Below, piece by piece: positions 36,303 to 45,678 of a DNA stretch of 64,000 bases (position 1 is the first letter of the stretch; each line of letters opens with the position of its first letter). Made by a program: the position numbers and the translations under genes. Source of the stretch: JAKFDK01 sp036676195 (lineage in GTDB: Bacteria > Bacillota > Sulfobacillia > Symbiobacteriales > ZC4RG38). Below the pieces are notes generated by a model. The model was not told where the DNA came from, searched no databases, and worked only from the letters and a program-made list of their open reading frames with translations. The stretch covers positions 19,661 through 83,660 of the forward strand of contig JAKFDK010000137.1 of NCBI GenBank assembly GCA_036676195.1, given 5' to 3'.

Positions 36303-38243
36303 CTACCGGGCTCTGGCAATGTCGTCCAGGGCCTCTGGATTTTCCAGACTGGTCAGGTCCCCCGGCGGTTGCCCCAGGTAAACCGCCCGGATCACGCGCC
36401 GCATGATCTTGGCGTTGCGGGTCTTGGGCAGGGCCACGGTGAAGTATACCTGCTCCGGCATCAGCGGCTTGCCCAGCGCCGCGGCCACCTGTTGCCGCAG
36501 AGCCTGGCGCAGCCCGTCGTCCGGGCTGTGCCCGGGCCGCAGGACCACAAAGCATACCACCCCCTCGCCCTTGCGTTCGTGGGGCACCCCCACGGCCGCC
36601 GCCTCGGCCACCGCCGGATGGCTGACCAGGGCCCCCTCCACTTCGGCCGGGCCGACCCGCTTGCCCGCCACCTTGAGGGTATCGTCGGAGCGACCGTGAA
36701 TATACCAGAAGCCATCGGCATCCACCGAGGCCCAGTCACCGTGCACCCAGACCCCCGGGAACCGCTGCCAGTACGTGCTCACGTAGCGCTCCGGGTCCTG
36801 CCAGAACCCACGGGTCATCCCTGGCCAGGGCGCCCTGATGACCAGTTCCCCCACCGTTCCCGGCGGCACGGGCCGGCCGGTGTCATCCACCACCGCCGCC
36901 GCCATCCCCGGAATGGCGCAGTTGAAGGAGCAGACCTTCAGGGGCCGGATCGGCACGCAGCAGACGATGCCGCCGCTGATCTCGGTGCCACCCGAATAGT
37001 TGATAATCGGGCAGCGCCCGCCGCCGGCGTGCCGGAAAAACCACAGGTACGGGTCCGGATTCCAAGGCTCACCCGTGCCGCCCAGAATGCGCAGGCTGGA
37101 CAGGTCATGGCGGCGGGGATGCTCGTCGCCCAGGGGCATCAGGGCCCTGATCAGGGTCGGGCTCAGGCCCAGGTGGGTCACGCGGTGGCGGGCCACCATC
37201 GCCCAGATCCGGTCCGGCCCCGGGCTGTCCGGCGCCCCGTCGTACAAAAAGCAGGTGGCGCCCAGCATCAGGGTACCAAAGATCAGCCAGGGGCCCATCA
37301 TCCAGCCAATATCGGTGAACCAGAACATGATGTCGCCCGGCTGTACGTCAAAGCAGTGGGCCATGTCCTGGGCGCCTTTCAGAGGGAAGCCGCCATGCAC
37401 GTGAACGGTGCCCTTGGGCTTGCCGGTGGTGCCGGAGGTGTAGATGATCATGCAGGGATCCTCAGGCGAAACCGGCCGGGTGGCAAAGGTCGGAGACTGA
37501 CCGGCCACGGCCTCATGGTACCAGCGGTCCCGCCCCGGTGTCCAGGGCACGGCTGCGCCGGTCCGGCGCAGCACCACCACCTGCTCCACGCCGGGGGCGA
37601 GGGCGCAGGCGGCGTCGGCCACTTCCTTCATATTCACCGCCTTGCCGCGACGGAAGTAGCCGTCGGCGGTGAACAGGACCCGGGCGCCGCAGTCGGTCAG
37701 GCGCGTCGCCGCCGCCTGGGGGGCGTAGCCGGAAAAAATCGGTGTGAACACGGCCCCGATCTTGGCCACGCCGAGAATCACCGCCACGATCTCCGGCACC
37801 ATGGGCATAAACACGCCCACCCGGTCGCCGGGCCCGATGCCCAGGTCGGTGAGCAGTCCGGCCACCCGGTTGGACTCGGCCAGCAGTTCGGCGTAGGTCC
37901 AGCGGCGCACGGTGCCGTCCTCGCCTTCATACAGAACGGCCACCTGGTCCCGGCGCGGGCCGGCCGCATGCTTGTCGGCGCAGTCGGCAGCCAGGTTCAT
38001 CTTGCCGCCGCTAAACCAGCGGGCCCACTCCACCCCGCCCGAGGTATCCAGCACCCGGGTATACGGCTCGTACCAGTGAATCTGCAGGTCCTGCTCCACC
38101 GCCGCCCAGAACCAGGCCGGATCGGCCTCGGCTCTGGCCTGCAGCGCAGCCAGGCTGTCCACCCCGCAGCGGTGCATGAACCGGCTGAGGTTGCTGCCCG
38201 CCACCGTGGCCGGTGTGGGCTGCCAGATGATCCCCTCGTCCAT
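36303..38243 (-). CDS. Acetyl/propionyl-CoA synthetase-like AMP-forming ligase
   Basis: 646-residue adenylate-forming enzyme of acetyl-CoA synthetase length. Motifs: YTSGTTGKPKGTVHVHGG (P-loop, near residue 275), NYSGGTEISGG, GDWASVDADGFWYIHGRSDDTLKVAGKRVGP (hinge), and the catalytic Lys in KTRNAKIMRR at the C-terminus. The frame runs up to 38480, but the ATG at 38243 has GGAGGT at proper spacing and a family-like start. The 182 bases to the next gene hold no other frame. Exact acid not determined; the etf genes nearby suggest acyl-CoA metabolism. Confidence 0.88.
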   Translation of the reverse strand: MDEGIIWQPTPATVAGSNLSRFMHRCGVDSLAALQARAEADPAWFWAAVEQDLQIHWYEPYTRVLDTSGGVEWARWFSGGKMNLAADCADKHAAGPRRDQVAVLYEGEDGTVRRWTYAELLAESNRVAGLLTDLGIGPGDRVGVFMPMVPEIVAVILGVAKIGAVFTPIFSGYAPQAAATRLTDCGARVLFTADGYFRRGKAVNMKEVADAACALAPGVEQVVVLRRTGAAVPWTPGRDRWYHEAVAGQSPTFATRPVSPEDPCMIIYTSGTTGKPKGTVHVHGGFPLKGAQDMAHCFDVQPGDIMFWFTDIGWMMGPWLIFGTLMLGATCFLYDGAPDSPGPDRIWAMVARHRVTHLGLSPTLIRALMPLGDEHPRRHDLSSLRILGGTGEPWNPDPYLWFFRHAGGGRCPIINYSGGTEISGGIVCCVPIRPLKVCSFNCAIPGMAAAVVDDTGRPVPPGTVGELVIRAPWPGMTRGFWQDPERYVSTYWQRFPGVWVHGDWASVDADGFWYIHGRSDDTLKVAGKRVGPAEVEGALVSHPAVAEAAAVGVPHERKGEGVVCFVVLRPGHSPDDGLRQALRQQVAAALGKPLMPEQVYFTVALPKTRNAKIMRRVIRAVYLGQPPGDLTSLENPEALDDIARAR

Positions 38244-38425
38244 GTCCCCGACCTCCGTTCTGTCAAACACCAGCGTCGGCTCCTGCACCATGTATTCTGC
38301 AAACAGGCCCGCCAGTACCTTGTCGACCAAAGGCGCCGGCCAGGAAGTAGGACGGCCCCTAAAAGACAAACGTGGCGGGATCTGCCCACCAGGCAGAACC
38401 CGCCACCGCATCAACCGCGCCGCTG

Positions 38426-39334
38426 TCAGCGGAGCACAATCAGCAGCATACCCACCGTAAGCAGGGCCGTGCTCATCCATACCCAGCGGCCGGGCCGGTG
38501 TTGGGCGCCGATCAGCACCGGCACCAGCACCAGGGCGAACCAGGGCGAGGTGTTGCGCAGGGCCACGGCAATGGGCACCGGGATGCGTTGCAGTGCCAGG
38601 GCAATCAAAAAGGATCCGGCGGCAGCGGCCAGGCCCGAGCGCCAGAAATCCCGGCGGTCGGGCCGCAGCGCCTCCCGCAGCCCGGACAGGTCCCGGCTCA
38701 CCGCCAGGGTGAGCAGCACCACGACCAGACCGGACAGGCCTTCGATCAGACTGGCCACAATGGCCGAAGGGATCGCCGTCAGACCCAGCTTGCGCAGCAC
38801 GCTGCCCACGGTAAAGTACAGCGAGGCTGCCACCGCAAAGGCCACGCCGCGCGGGGAGGCAGTGCGCGCCGCCGCCTCCTTGCGGTCAAGCTGCAGCAGG
38901 GCCAGAGCGGCTACAATCAACACCACGCCGGCAATGGCTCCGGCCGTAAGCCCTTCGTGCAGGAACAGATAGGCAATGGCAAAGGCAAAAAACGGGTCCA
39001 ACAAGCGCAGGGAGGTGGTGCGCACCGCACCGATGCGCCGGGTGGCGTGGGTGGAATGAAACGGGCCCACACCCGCCGTCAGCAGGCCGGCCACAAACAT
39101 CCAGCCCACTCCGGACAGGGGCAGGGGCGGCAGCGCTCCCTGCCACCACAGCCACAGCGTAAGGGGCAGACAGGTCACTACCAGGCTGACGGAAAGGGTC
39201 AGCGAGGTAAGCTGGGGACCTCCCCCTTTTTCCAATCCCCGTTGCAGGTACAGATTCCAGATTGCAAAGGCCAGGGCGGCGCCAATGGCAGACAGGCCGC
39301 CGAACACGGTATCACTTAAAATAGTTTTTATCAT
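38426..39334 (-). CDS. EamA/DMT-family transporter
   Basis: 302 residues, ten helices in two EamA halves: FGGLSAIGAALAFAIWNLYLQRGL at the start, and RGVAFAVAASLYFTVGSVLRKLG opening the second half. Metabolite exporters of this family have broad or unknown substrates. Ribosome-binding site is weak (GGA, eight to ten bases ahead). Confidence 0.85.
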   Translation of the reverse strand: MIKTILSDTVFGGLSAIGAALAFAIWNLYLQRGLEKGGGPQLTSLTLSVSLVVTCLPLTLWLWWQGALPPLPLSGVGWMFVAGLLTAGVGPFHSTHATRRIGAVRTTSLRLLDPFFAFAIAYLFLHEGLTAGAIAGVVLIVAALALLQLDRKEAAARTASPRGVAFAVAASLYFTVGSVLRKLGLTAIPSAIVASLIEGLSGLVVVLLTLAVSRDLSGLREALRPDRRDFWRSGLAAAAGSFLIALALQRIPVPIAVALRNTSPWFALVLVPVLIGAQHRPGRWVWMSTALLTVGMLLIVLR

Positions 39335-39446
39335 GTATTATCCAGTTCCACAAATACCGGTCATCCCCTGCTTCCCAGCAGCCCCGGCAGTTGGGGGGCA
39401 GAACATTTTGCACGCCCTTGTCCACGCCCCCGGCAGATGGGGTAGA

Positions 39447-40316
39447 ATGAAGGTAGAATCCCACGAAGAGGGACGGTGTCCCCGAATGAGGGACAGGCGA
39501 ACTGAACCGCCGCTGACCGCCACGCCACCCCACCGCCGGGAGGGCGGACTCTCCGGGAGTATTCTCTCGGTACAAAAGGCCCTGCGCATTCTGGAGGCCT
39601 TTACCCCTTCCGAAGCCGAGTGGGGCGTCCGTGACCTCAGCCTGCGGCTGGGCCTGCCCAAGAGCGTGGTCCACCGGCTGGTGCAGACACTGGCCCAGGG
39701 CGGGCTGCTGGAACAGAACCCTTCGAGCCAGAAGTACCATATGGGGCTGCGGGCTTTCGAAATCGGCCGCCTGTACCTGGAGGGCAACCGCTTCCACCGC
39801 GAGGGGCTGCGCATCCTGCGGGATCTGGCCGCCACCACTACCTATACCTGTTACCTGGGCGTGCTCGACGGACCGGACGCCGTGGCTCTGGCCGTGGAGT
39901 ACGGGTCGCATCCGGTACGCATTGTCGGTGCCGCCGGCGACCGCTTCCCCGCCCATGCCGTCGCCTTCGGCAAGGCCATGCTGGCCACCCTGCCGACCCA
40001 CGAAGTCCTCGCCCGGCTGGGGCCGGCGCCCCTGCGGCAACTCACCGCCGCCACCGACACCGATCTGCAGCAGATCCTGGCCGACCTCATCCGGATCCGC
40101 CGACTTGGCTATGCCGTCGCCCGTGAGGAAACCTATCCCGGGGTGACCAGCATCGGCACCCCGGTCTACGGCCCGGACGGGCGGGCGGTGGCGGCCCTGA
40201 GCGTCTCCCTGACCAGCCATGAAGTCACACCCGGACAGGAAGAACAGCTCGGGGCCATGATGATCCGATACGCCGACGCCCTGGCACAACGCATTCCGGG
40301 CGGACCGGGCGGATAA
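39447..40316 (+). CDS. IclR family transcriptional regulator
   Basis: 289 residues. Winged-helix N-terminus (SILSVQKALRILEAF, then GVRDLSLRLGLPKSVVHRLVQTLAQGGLLEQ) and an effector domain with FPAHAVAFGKAMLA and GYAVAREETYPGVTSIGTPVYGPDG, classic IclR patterns. The start could be ATG 39447 (GGGG four bases ahead) or ATG 39486. It lies just upstream of the proline catabolism genes on the same strand and probably controls them; that is inference from position. Confidence 0.9.
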   Translation: MKVESHEEGRCPRMRDRRTEPPLTATPPHRREGGLSGSILSVQKALRILEAFTPSEAEWGVRDLSLRLGLPKSVVHRLVQTLAQGGLLEQNPSSQKYHMGLRAFEIGRLYLEGNRFHREGLRILRDLAATTTYTCYLGVLDGPDAVALAVEYGSHPVRIVGAAGDRFPAHAVAFGKAMLATLPTHEVLARLGPAPLRQLTAATDTDLQQILADLIRIRRLGYAVAREETYPGVTSIGTPVYGPDGRAVAALSVSLTSHEVTPGQEEQLGAMMIRYADALAQRIPGGPGG

Positions 40317-40386
40317 TCCCCCCGGCGGCGCCTGCGTTGCCCCCCGGCCTGTGCCGCTGACCATTCTGCAACAGGAGTGGTGCTGC

Positions 40387-41319
40387 ATGCCTGCCTTCGA
40401 GGCGATGGTCCGCAAAGTCATCATGGCCCTGTCCCAGAACCCGACGGTACGCCGGACGGCCAGCCGGCATGGTATGAGGTTAGGCGCAGCCCGTTTCGTG
40501 GCCGGGGAGAGCATTGATACCGCCCTCCAGGCAGTGGCGGAACTTAACCGTCAGCAGATTTTCGCCACCCTGGACCACCTGGGTGAATTTGTTGCCGACC
40601 CGACGGAAGCCCGGGCCTCGGCCGACTCGTGCCTGGAGGTGCTCGACGGCATTCACCGGGCCGGGCTGCGCTGCAACCTGTCGGTCAAGCTCACCCAGTT
40701 GGGGCTGGACATCGACCCGGAACTGTGCAAAGAGAACATGCGCCGCATCGTCACCCGTGCCGCCGCCCACGACAATTTCGTGCGTCTGGACATGGAAGAC
40801 AGCACCCGCACCGACCGCACTCTGCACCTGCTGCGCGACCTGCTGGCCGAATTCGGCCCCCGCCGGGTCGGCACCGTGATTCAGGCCTATCTGTACCGTA
40901 GCGAACGGGACCTGCAGGAACTGGCCACCCGGGGCGTGAACATTCGCCTTGTCAAGGGGGCCTACCTGGAGCCGCCGGAGGTGGCCTTCCCCGCCAAGGC
41001 CGACGTGGACAGGAATTTTGTCAAGCTCATCCGCCAGTATCTGCTCGCCGGCGCCTACACCGCCGTGGCCACCCATGACGAAACCATCATCCAGGCCACC
41101 TGCGCCTTTGTGGCGGAGCGGGATCTCCCCAGGGATCAATTTGAGTTTCAGATGCTTTATGGTATCCGCCGGGACCTGCAGCGGCAACTGGCCGAAGCCG
41201 GGTACCGGGTGCGTGTTTACGTGCCCTTTGGCACCGACTGGTGGGGCTATTTTACCCGGCGCCTGGCTGAACGGCCGGCCAACGTCATGTTCGTACTCTC
41301 GAACCTGTTTCGCACCTGA
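40387..41319 (+). CDS. Proline dehydrogenase
   Basis: 310-residue monofunctional FAD enzyme oxidising proline to P5C. Barrel motifs NLSVKLTQLGLDID, FVRLDMEDS, VIQAYLYRSERDL, NIRLVKGAYLEPPEVAFP and FEFQMLYGIRRDLQ are all present. CAGGAG precedes ATG 40387 by nine bases. Its product goes directly to the P5C dehydrogenase encoded 48 bases downstream. Confidence 0.93.
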   Translation: MPAFEAMVRKVIMALSQNPTVRRTASRHGMRLGAARFVAGESIDTALQAVAELNRQQIFATLDHLGEFVADPTEARASADSCLEVLDGIHRAGLRCNLSVKLTQLGLDIDPELCKENMRRIVTRAAAHDNFVRLDMEDSTRTDRTLHLLRDLLAEFGPRRVGTVIQAYLYRSERDLQELATRGVNIRLVKGAYLEPPEVAFPAKADVDRNFVKLIRQYLLAGAYTAVATHDETIIQATCAFVAERDLPRDQFEFQMLYGIRRDLQRQLAEAGYRVRVYVPFGTDWWGYFTRRLAERPANVMFVLSNLFRT

Positions 41320-41367
41320 TGCCGGCAGTCCCGGTGCCATTGGCCCCCTGTAAAGGAGGTTTACGCC

Positions 41368-42921
41368 ATGGCTCTGACGGACTTCTGCAACGAGCCCCTG
41401 ACCGATTTTACCCGGCCGGAAAACCGCCGGGCACAGCAGGAGGCCCTGGATCAGGTCACCGCCCGCCTCGGCGGCCAGTACCCGCTGATCATCGGCGGGG
41501 AAGCCGTGTGGAGCGGGAAAACGCTGCTCTCACACAGCCCGTCTCAGCCCGACCTGCTGGTCGGGACGGTGGCCGCCGCCGGGCCGGCGGAAGCGGAGCG
41601 GGCCCTGCAGGCGGCGGCCCGGGCGTTTCCGGCCTGGAGCCGCACCCCGGCGGCGGCCCGGGCCCGCATTCTGCTCCGGGCCGCCGCCGCCCTGCGCCGG
41701 CGCAAGTACGAATTCAACGCCTGGTTGATCCATGAGGTCGGCAAGCCGTGGGCCGAGGCCGATGCCGACACGGCCGAGGCCATCGACTTTGTCGAGTATT
41801 ACGCCCGGCAGATGCTGCGTCTGGCCGGTCCCCAGCCCATCACCCCCTATCCCGGTGAAGAGAATGAATTCACGTACCTGCCCCTGGGCGTGGGGGTGGT
41901 GCACCCGCCCTTCAACTTCCCCCTGGCGATCATGGCCGGCATGACCACCGCCGCCGTCGTCACCGGCAATACCGTAGTGGTCAAGCCTTCGGTGCTGGCC
42001 CCGGTGGTGGCGGCCCAGTTCCTGGAACTGCTCACCGCCGCCGGCCTGCCGCCCGGGGTGGCCAACTTCCTGCCCGGTCACCCCCAGGAAATTGGCGACC
42101 TGCTCACCACCCACTCGCTGGTCCGCTTCATAAACTTCACCGGTTCCGCCGCCGTTGGTGCCCAGCTTTATGAAAAGGCGGCCCGGGTCCAGCCGGGCCA
42201 GCCCTTCCTGCGCCGGTTCATTGCCGAAATGGGCGGTAAGGATGCCATTGTGGTGGCAGCCGATGCCGACCTGGAGGCGGCGGCCCAGGGCATTGTAGCC
42301 TCAGCCTTCGGCTTCAGCGGCCAGAAATGCTCCGCCTGCTCGCGGGTCATTGCCGATGTGGCCATCCACGACGACCTGCTGGCCCGGGTGGCGGCCCTGA
42401 CCGGTCAGTTGCGGCCGGGCCCGGCCACCGACCCGGAAACCCAGGTCGGCCCGGTGGTCAGCCAGGCCGCCAGGGAGCGGATTCTGCGGGCCATCGACGT
42501 CGGCCGGGCCGAGGGCCGGCTCATCCACGGCGGCCATGCCGTACCAGCGGCGGCCGGTTATCTTATTACCCCCACCATTCTGGCCGACATTGCCCCGGCG
42601 GCCCGCGTGGCCCAGGAGGAAATCTTCGGGCCGGTGCTGGCGTTTATTAAGGCGCAGAACTTTGACCACGCCCTCACCATTGCCAACGGCACCCCCTACG
42701 GACTGACCGGAGCTGTCTACAGCCGCAGCCGCACCTTGCTGGAGCAGGCCAGGCGGGAGTTCCATGTGGGCAACCTCTATTTCAACCGTAAATGCACCGG
42801 CGCCCTGGTGGGCGTGCAGCCCTTCGGCGGCTTCAACCTGAGCGGTACCGACTCCAAGGCCGGCGGCCCGGACTACCTGCTCCTGTTCACCCAGGGCAAG
42901 TCTGTGAGCGAACGGCTCTGA
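41368..42921 (+). CDS. 1-pyrroline-5-carboxylate (glutamate semialdehyde) dehydrogenase
   Basis: 517-residue aldehyde dehydrogenase of RocA/PruA length, oxidising glutamate semialdehyde to glutamate. Asn in PFNFPLAI (about 183), Glu in AEMGGKD (about 287) and catalytic Cys in SGQKCSACSR (about 321) are in place. The QKCSACSR block and the LTGAVYSR and GNLYFNRKCTGALVG tails are family hallmarks. AAAGGAGG precedes the ATG. Second gene of the proline operon. Confidence 0.95.
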   Translation: MALTDFCNEPLTDFTRPENRRAQQEALDQVTARLGGQYPLIIGGEAVWSGKTLLSHSPSQPDLLVGTVAAAGPAEAERALQAAARAFPAWSRTPAAARARILLRAAAALRRRKYEFNAWLIHEVGKPWAEADADTAEAIDFVEYYARQMLRLAGPQPITPYPGEENEFTYLPLGVGVVHPPFNFPLAIMAGMTTAAVVTGNTVVVKPSVLAPVVAAQFLELLTAAGLPPGVANFLPGHPQEIGDLLTTHSLVRFINFTGSAAVGAQLYEKAARVQPGQPFLRRFIAEMGGKDAIVVAADADLEAAAQGIVASAFGFSGQKCSACSRVIADVAIHDDLLARVAALTGQLRPGPATDPETQVGPVVSQAARERILRAIDVGRAEGRLIHGGHAVPAAAGYLITPTILADIAPAARVAQEEIFGPVLAFIKAQNFDHALTIANGTPYGLTGAVYSRSRTLLEQARREFHVGNLYFNRKCTGALVGVQPFGGFNLSGTDSKAGGPDYLLLFTQGKSVSERL

Positions 42922-42930
42922 CAGCAGCAA

Positions 42931-42965
42931 ACAGGGTCCCGTCCATGTGGACGGGACCCTGTTTT
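42931..42965. terminator. Bidirectional terminator between P5CDH and the haem-copper operon
   Basis: A 14-bp perfect stem (ACAGGGTCCCGTCC and complement) with a four-base loop and TTTTAT on the plus side. It also lies just past the end of the minus-strand small lipoprotein gene. Confidence 0.9.
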
Positions 42966-42995
42966 ATGGCGGATCAGGCGCCGGGGATCCCCAGG

Positions 42996-43115
42996 TTATG
43001 CGGCTTCGCCCTTGGCATCGCCGCCACCGCAGGCGGTCAAACCGACGATCGCCACCAGCGCAAGGGCGGCCAATACAACCGGTTTCTTCCACACGACGGT
43101 ACTCACGTCCTTCAT
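42996..43115 (-). CDS. 39-residue lipoprotein at the end of the haem-copper operon
   Basis: A short frame from ATG 43115: a charged start (MKDVSTVVWKKPVV), a hydrophobic stretch and a lipobox LTAC followed by GGGDAKGEAA. So the mature product is only about 11 residues behind a lipidated Cys. It begins 16 bases after the stop of subunit I, and its frame ends before the shared terminator, which supports it being a true last cistron. No strong ribosome-binding site is visible. Possibly an accessory peptide of the oxidase/reductase. Confidence 0.62.
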   Translation of the reverse strand: MKDVSTVVWKKPVVLAALALVAIVGLTACGGGDAKGEAA

Positions 43116-43131
43116 GCCTGAAAGATGGGAT

Positions 43132-44739
43132 TTAAGCGGAGGCCGCCTTGGACGACTTATCGGTGGCCCAGGGTTCCTCCCACAGACCGTTCTTGGCCGG
43201 GGCCCGCAGATCGCTCGGCTGCCCCTTGATCAGTGACCTGAGGCCGATGAAGACAAAGGTCAGAATCCCGGTTGCGGCCACTGTACCGCCCACCGCCAGG
43301 AAGTTCATGGAGGTGAACCAGTTGGGGACCGAGGCGCCCAGGGTCTTGGCTGCCTCGTAGTGGATATCCTGGGTACGGCGCGGCACGCCAAGCTCGGCCG
43401 CCCAGTGCATGGCGCCAATCAGCAGGACAAAGCCGATGGACATGCACCACGCCTGGAACTTGGTCCAGCCCCGCAGTTGGATATCCACGCCCAGGGCCGG
43501 CAGCAGATAGTAAGCCACGGCCAGGTAAGCACCGGCCATGCCCATCGCCAGGGTGCCATGGAAGTGGGCAGTGATGAACAGGGTGTTGTGCATGATCATG
43601 TTCAGAGGCACCGTGGTGGCCATGGTGCCGTCAAAACCGCCGATGCCGAACGCAAGGACAGAGAAGGCCAGCAGGATCATGGCCGGGTTCTTCCAGCCCC
43701 AGCCCCGGAAGAAGCTGAAGCGGCTGACCGGCTGACCGGCGGCCCGCTGACGCTGACGAATGGCGGCCTCAATGGAAGCCGGCACGGCAAAACCATGCAT
43801 GGTGCTGGGGATGCCCAGGAACGCACCCACGAGGGTGGCGCCGAAATACTTGTACCATGCGCTCCAGGTCGGGTCCACGATCAGGTGGTGGGCAAAGACG
43901 GGGACGGTGGTCAGGGTGTACAGGGCAAAGGCCATGCGGGAGAACTTCTCCGACGACGGCTTGGCATGATGGGCATAGCCGGCGATCATGTACCAGCCCA
44001 GTACCATACCAATCACGTTGACATACTGCAGGGTGTGGCCCATGCCCCAGAAGGCCATCTTGAAGACCATCGGGTCAACCTGGGTCACAAAGATGCGGAA
44101 GGCCCAGAGGGTGGTGGGCAGGAAGGCCACCACGGCGGACATGATCGCCGTCAGCAGGATGATCATCATCACGCCGGCGCCATAGGTGATCAGGGGCAGC
44201 GACTTACCCGGGTTCTTGTCCTTCCAGATCACTACCGTCATGGCAAAAACCACGATTTCCAGCAGCAGTCCGACGGCGTATACGAAGTGGCCCAGGTAGA
44301 AGAAGCCGTTGGCCCGCAGCGGCACGTACATGGTATACATGACGCTGGAATCACCAAAGGCAATGGTCACCAGAATCGTCGCCGCCCCGGCCAGGACCAG
44401 CCAGAAACCGGCCCAGGCAATCTTGGTGCTCCAGAGGCGACTCTGCAGAAGGGCCGTGACGGCGTAAATGGCCAGACCCATCTCAAACAGGTGCGGGAAC
44501 ATGGTCAGCATGAGGATGCCGTGATAAGTTAGAGTCATGTAGTAGTATTCCGGGTTCAGCAGCATCACGGCGGGGGCCCGGGTGAAAACCACCAGCAGTG
44601 CCGCAATGGCGCCGAGCCCGATGATGGTGAAAGCCAGGGCAATGAACGCCAGGATCAGCTTCCGGGCGTCACGGTCAACGGTAAAACCCAGAATCGGATC
44701 CTTATGGGTTAACTGTGGCGCAAGATCGACCATCGCCAT
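43132..44739 (-). CDS. B-family-like haem-copper oxygen/NO reductase subunit I
   Basis: 535 residues, at least twelve helices. Low-spin haem His73 (TYHGILML), CuB His235 with Tyr239 (GHTLQY), CuB His284-His285 (AHHLIVDPTW), and haem histidines 392 and 394 (TAHFHGTL). HH-x-x-x-DP, followed by IPSTMHGFAVPASIEAA, resembles the B (ba3) family, but the usual GHPxVY is changed to GHTLQY. Tyr is kept where cNOR and qNOR have Glu, so an O2 reductase is possible. Linkage through a shared operator with nirK raises the alternative of a CuA-type NO reductase. A typical ribosome-binding site (GGAGG) lies ahead of the ATG. Fourth gene of a five-gene operon. Confidence 0.88.
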   Translation of the reverse strand: MAMVDLAPQLTHKDPILGFTVDRDARKLILAFIALAFTIIGLGAIAALLVVFTRAPAVMLLNPEYYYMTLTYHGILMLTMFPHLFEMGLAIYAVTALLQSRLWSTKIAWAGFWLVLAGAATILVTIAFGDSSVMYTMYVPLRANGFFYLGHFVYAVGLLLEIVVFAMTVVIWKDKNPGKSLPLITYGAGVMMIILLTAIMSAVVAFLPTTLWAFRIFVTQVDPMVFKMAFWGMGHTLQYVNVIGMVLGWYMIAGYAHHAKPSSEKFSRMAFALYTLTTVPVFAHHLIVDPTWSAWYKYFGATLVGAFLGIPSTMHGFAVPASIEAAIRQRQRAAGQPVSRFSFFRGWGWKNPAMILLAFSVLAFGIGGFDGTMATTVPLNMIMHNTLFITAHFHGTLAMGMAGAYLAVAYYLLPALGVDIQLRGWTKFQAWCMSIGFVLLIGAMHWAAELGVPRRTQDIHYEAAKTLGASVPNWFTSMNFLAVGGTVAATGILTFVFIGLRSLIKGQPSDLRAPAKNGLWEEPWATDKSSKAASA

Positions 44740-44767
44740 ATCGTCATTCTCCCCTCCAGTAAATGTC

Positions 44768-45316
44768 CTACTCTACGATGATCCGCCCGCCCATGTTCTG
44801 GTGGCCCAGGCCGCAGAACTCGGCGCAATAGATCAGGTACGTGCCCGGCTTATCCGGCGTCAGCCTGATGCCGTACTTGTGGCCGGGAATAGCGTCGAAG
44901 ACAAGATGCTGTTCGCCGATGATCAGCGAGTGCGTGACATCCTTGGACGAGAGCCAGATCGTATAGGTCTGGCCTGCCTTCAGCTTCAGGGTCGGATACC
45001 AGTTCCACATGCCGCCTTCAAGGAAAGCCTCGCCACCGGGCGGGGGCGCCACAATACCGGACCCCGGGGCGGTCTCATACTTCTTGGCGAATTCCACCAC
45101 TTCGGCGTGGAATGCCTCCGGTGAAATGGGCTGGTTCAGTTGCGGAATCTCGTGGTTAGGCGCAATCCAGAACCATGCCGCGGAGAACAGGGCAATGCCC
45201 AGGGAATATACCCAGAAAACAATCCACCAGTTGCGCTTAGCCTTTGGCAGGCGACCATCCCAACCGGCCTCCGGGGGGTGCATGGCGGTCTGCAACGCCT
45301 CAAGGTTTGCTGCCAT
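44768..45316 (-). CDS. CuA-containing subunit II of the second haem-copper enzyme
   Basis: 182 residues: one N-terminal helix (WWIVFWVYSLGIALFSAAWFW) and a cupredoxin domain. CuA ligands are complete: His in SKDVTHSLII and the block YCAEFCGLGHQNM (Cys, Glu, Cys, His, Met). No cytochrome c domain is fused, unlike coxB. AGGAGG precedes ATG 45316; the longer open frame upstream is just overlap with the 54-residue gene. It would take electrons from a soluble cytochrome or cupredoxin. Confidence 0.92.
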   Translation of the reverse strand: MAANLEALQTAMHPPEAGWDGRLPKAKRNWWIVFWVYSLGIALFSAAWFWIAPNHEIPQLNQPISPEAFHAEVVEFAKKYETAPGSGIVAPPPGGEAFLEGGMWNWYPTLKLKAGQTYTIWLSSKDVTHSLIIGEQHLVFDAIPGHKYGIRLTPDKPGTYLIYCAEFCGLGHQNMGGRIIVE

Positions 45317-45327
45317 CTCCAGACCTC

Positions 45328-45492
45328 CTACGGCACCTTTGCGCCCGTGATCTTGTAGGGCGTAGTGCTGAAATAATAATGATTCTGCACCAAAGTAGTG
45401 CCCCAAATCAGATAAGCAAACAACGTCGTCAGTGCAACAAAACTCCACAGCAACAAGGAATCCAGCAAGCCGCCATCAACGGTGCGTCGCAT
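45328..45492 (-). CDS. 54-residue single-span membrane subunit
   Basis: ATG 45492 follows GGGGGAGG at good spacing. The product has one helix (LLLWSFVALTTLFAYLIWG) then a polar tail with QNHYYFSTTPYKITGAKVP. It ends 11 bases before the CuA subunit start. Too short for most gene callers. Probably a small structural subunit of the enzyme; no family recognised. Confidence 0.78.
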   Translation of the reverse strand: MRRTVDGGLLDSLLLWSFVALTTLFAYLIWGTTLVQNHYYFSTTPYKITGAKVP

Positions 45493-45534
45493 CTAACACA
45501 CCTCCCCCTTGTTCCGGCCCGGTCACCTTGAGCC

Positions 45535-45678
45535 TTATTGCACTTGCCAGCGTCCGTACACCATGCCGAAATACATCAGGTACAGGGCGAAGAACAGGAC
45601 CAAGTAACCGATGGTAAGCGTATCCATCCCCGGCGTGTGCTCGTGCCCTGCTTCATGAGCGTCATCTCGAGCACTCAT
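45535..45678 (-). CDS. 47-residue single-span subunit (subunit IIa-like)
   Basis: ATG 45678 after AAAGGAGG. A His/Glu/Asp-rich head (MSARDDAHEAGHEHTPGMD) precedes one helix (LTIGYLVLFFALYLMYFGMVYG). Size, single helix and position before the CuA subunit recall the IIa subunit of B-type ba3 oxidases, which fits the B-like subunit I. First gene of the operon. The His-rich head could bind metal. Confidence 0.78.
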   Translation of the reverse strand: MSARDDAHEAGHEHTPGMDTLTIGYLVLFFALYLMYFGMVYGRWQVQ

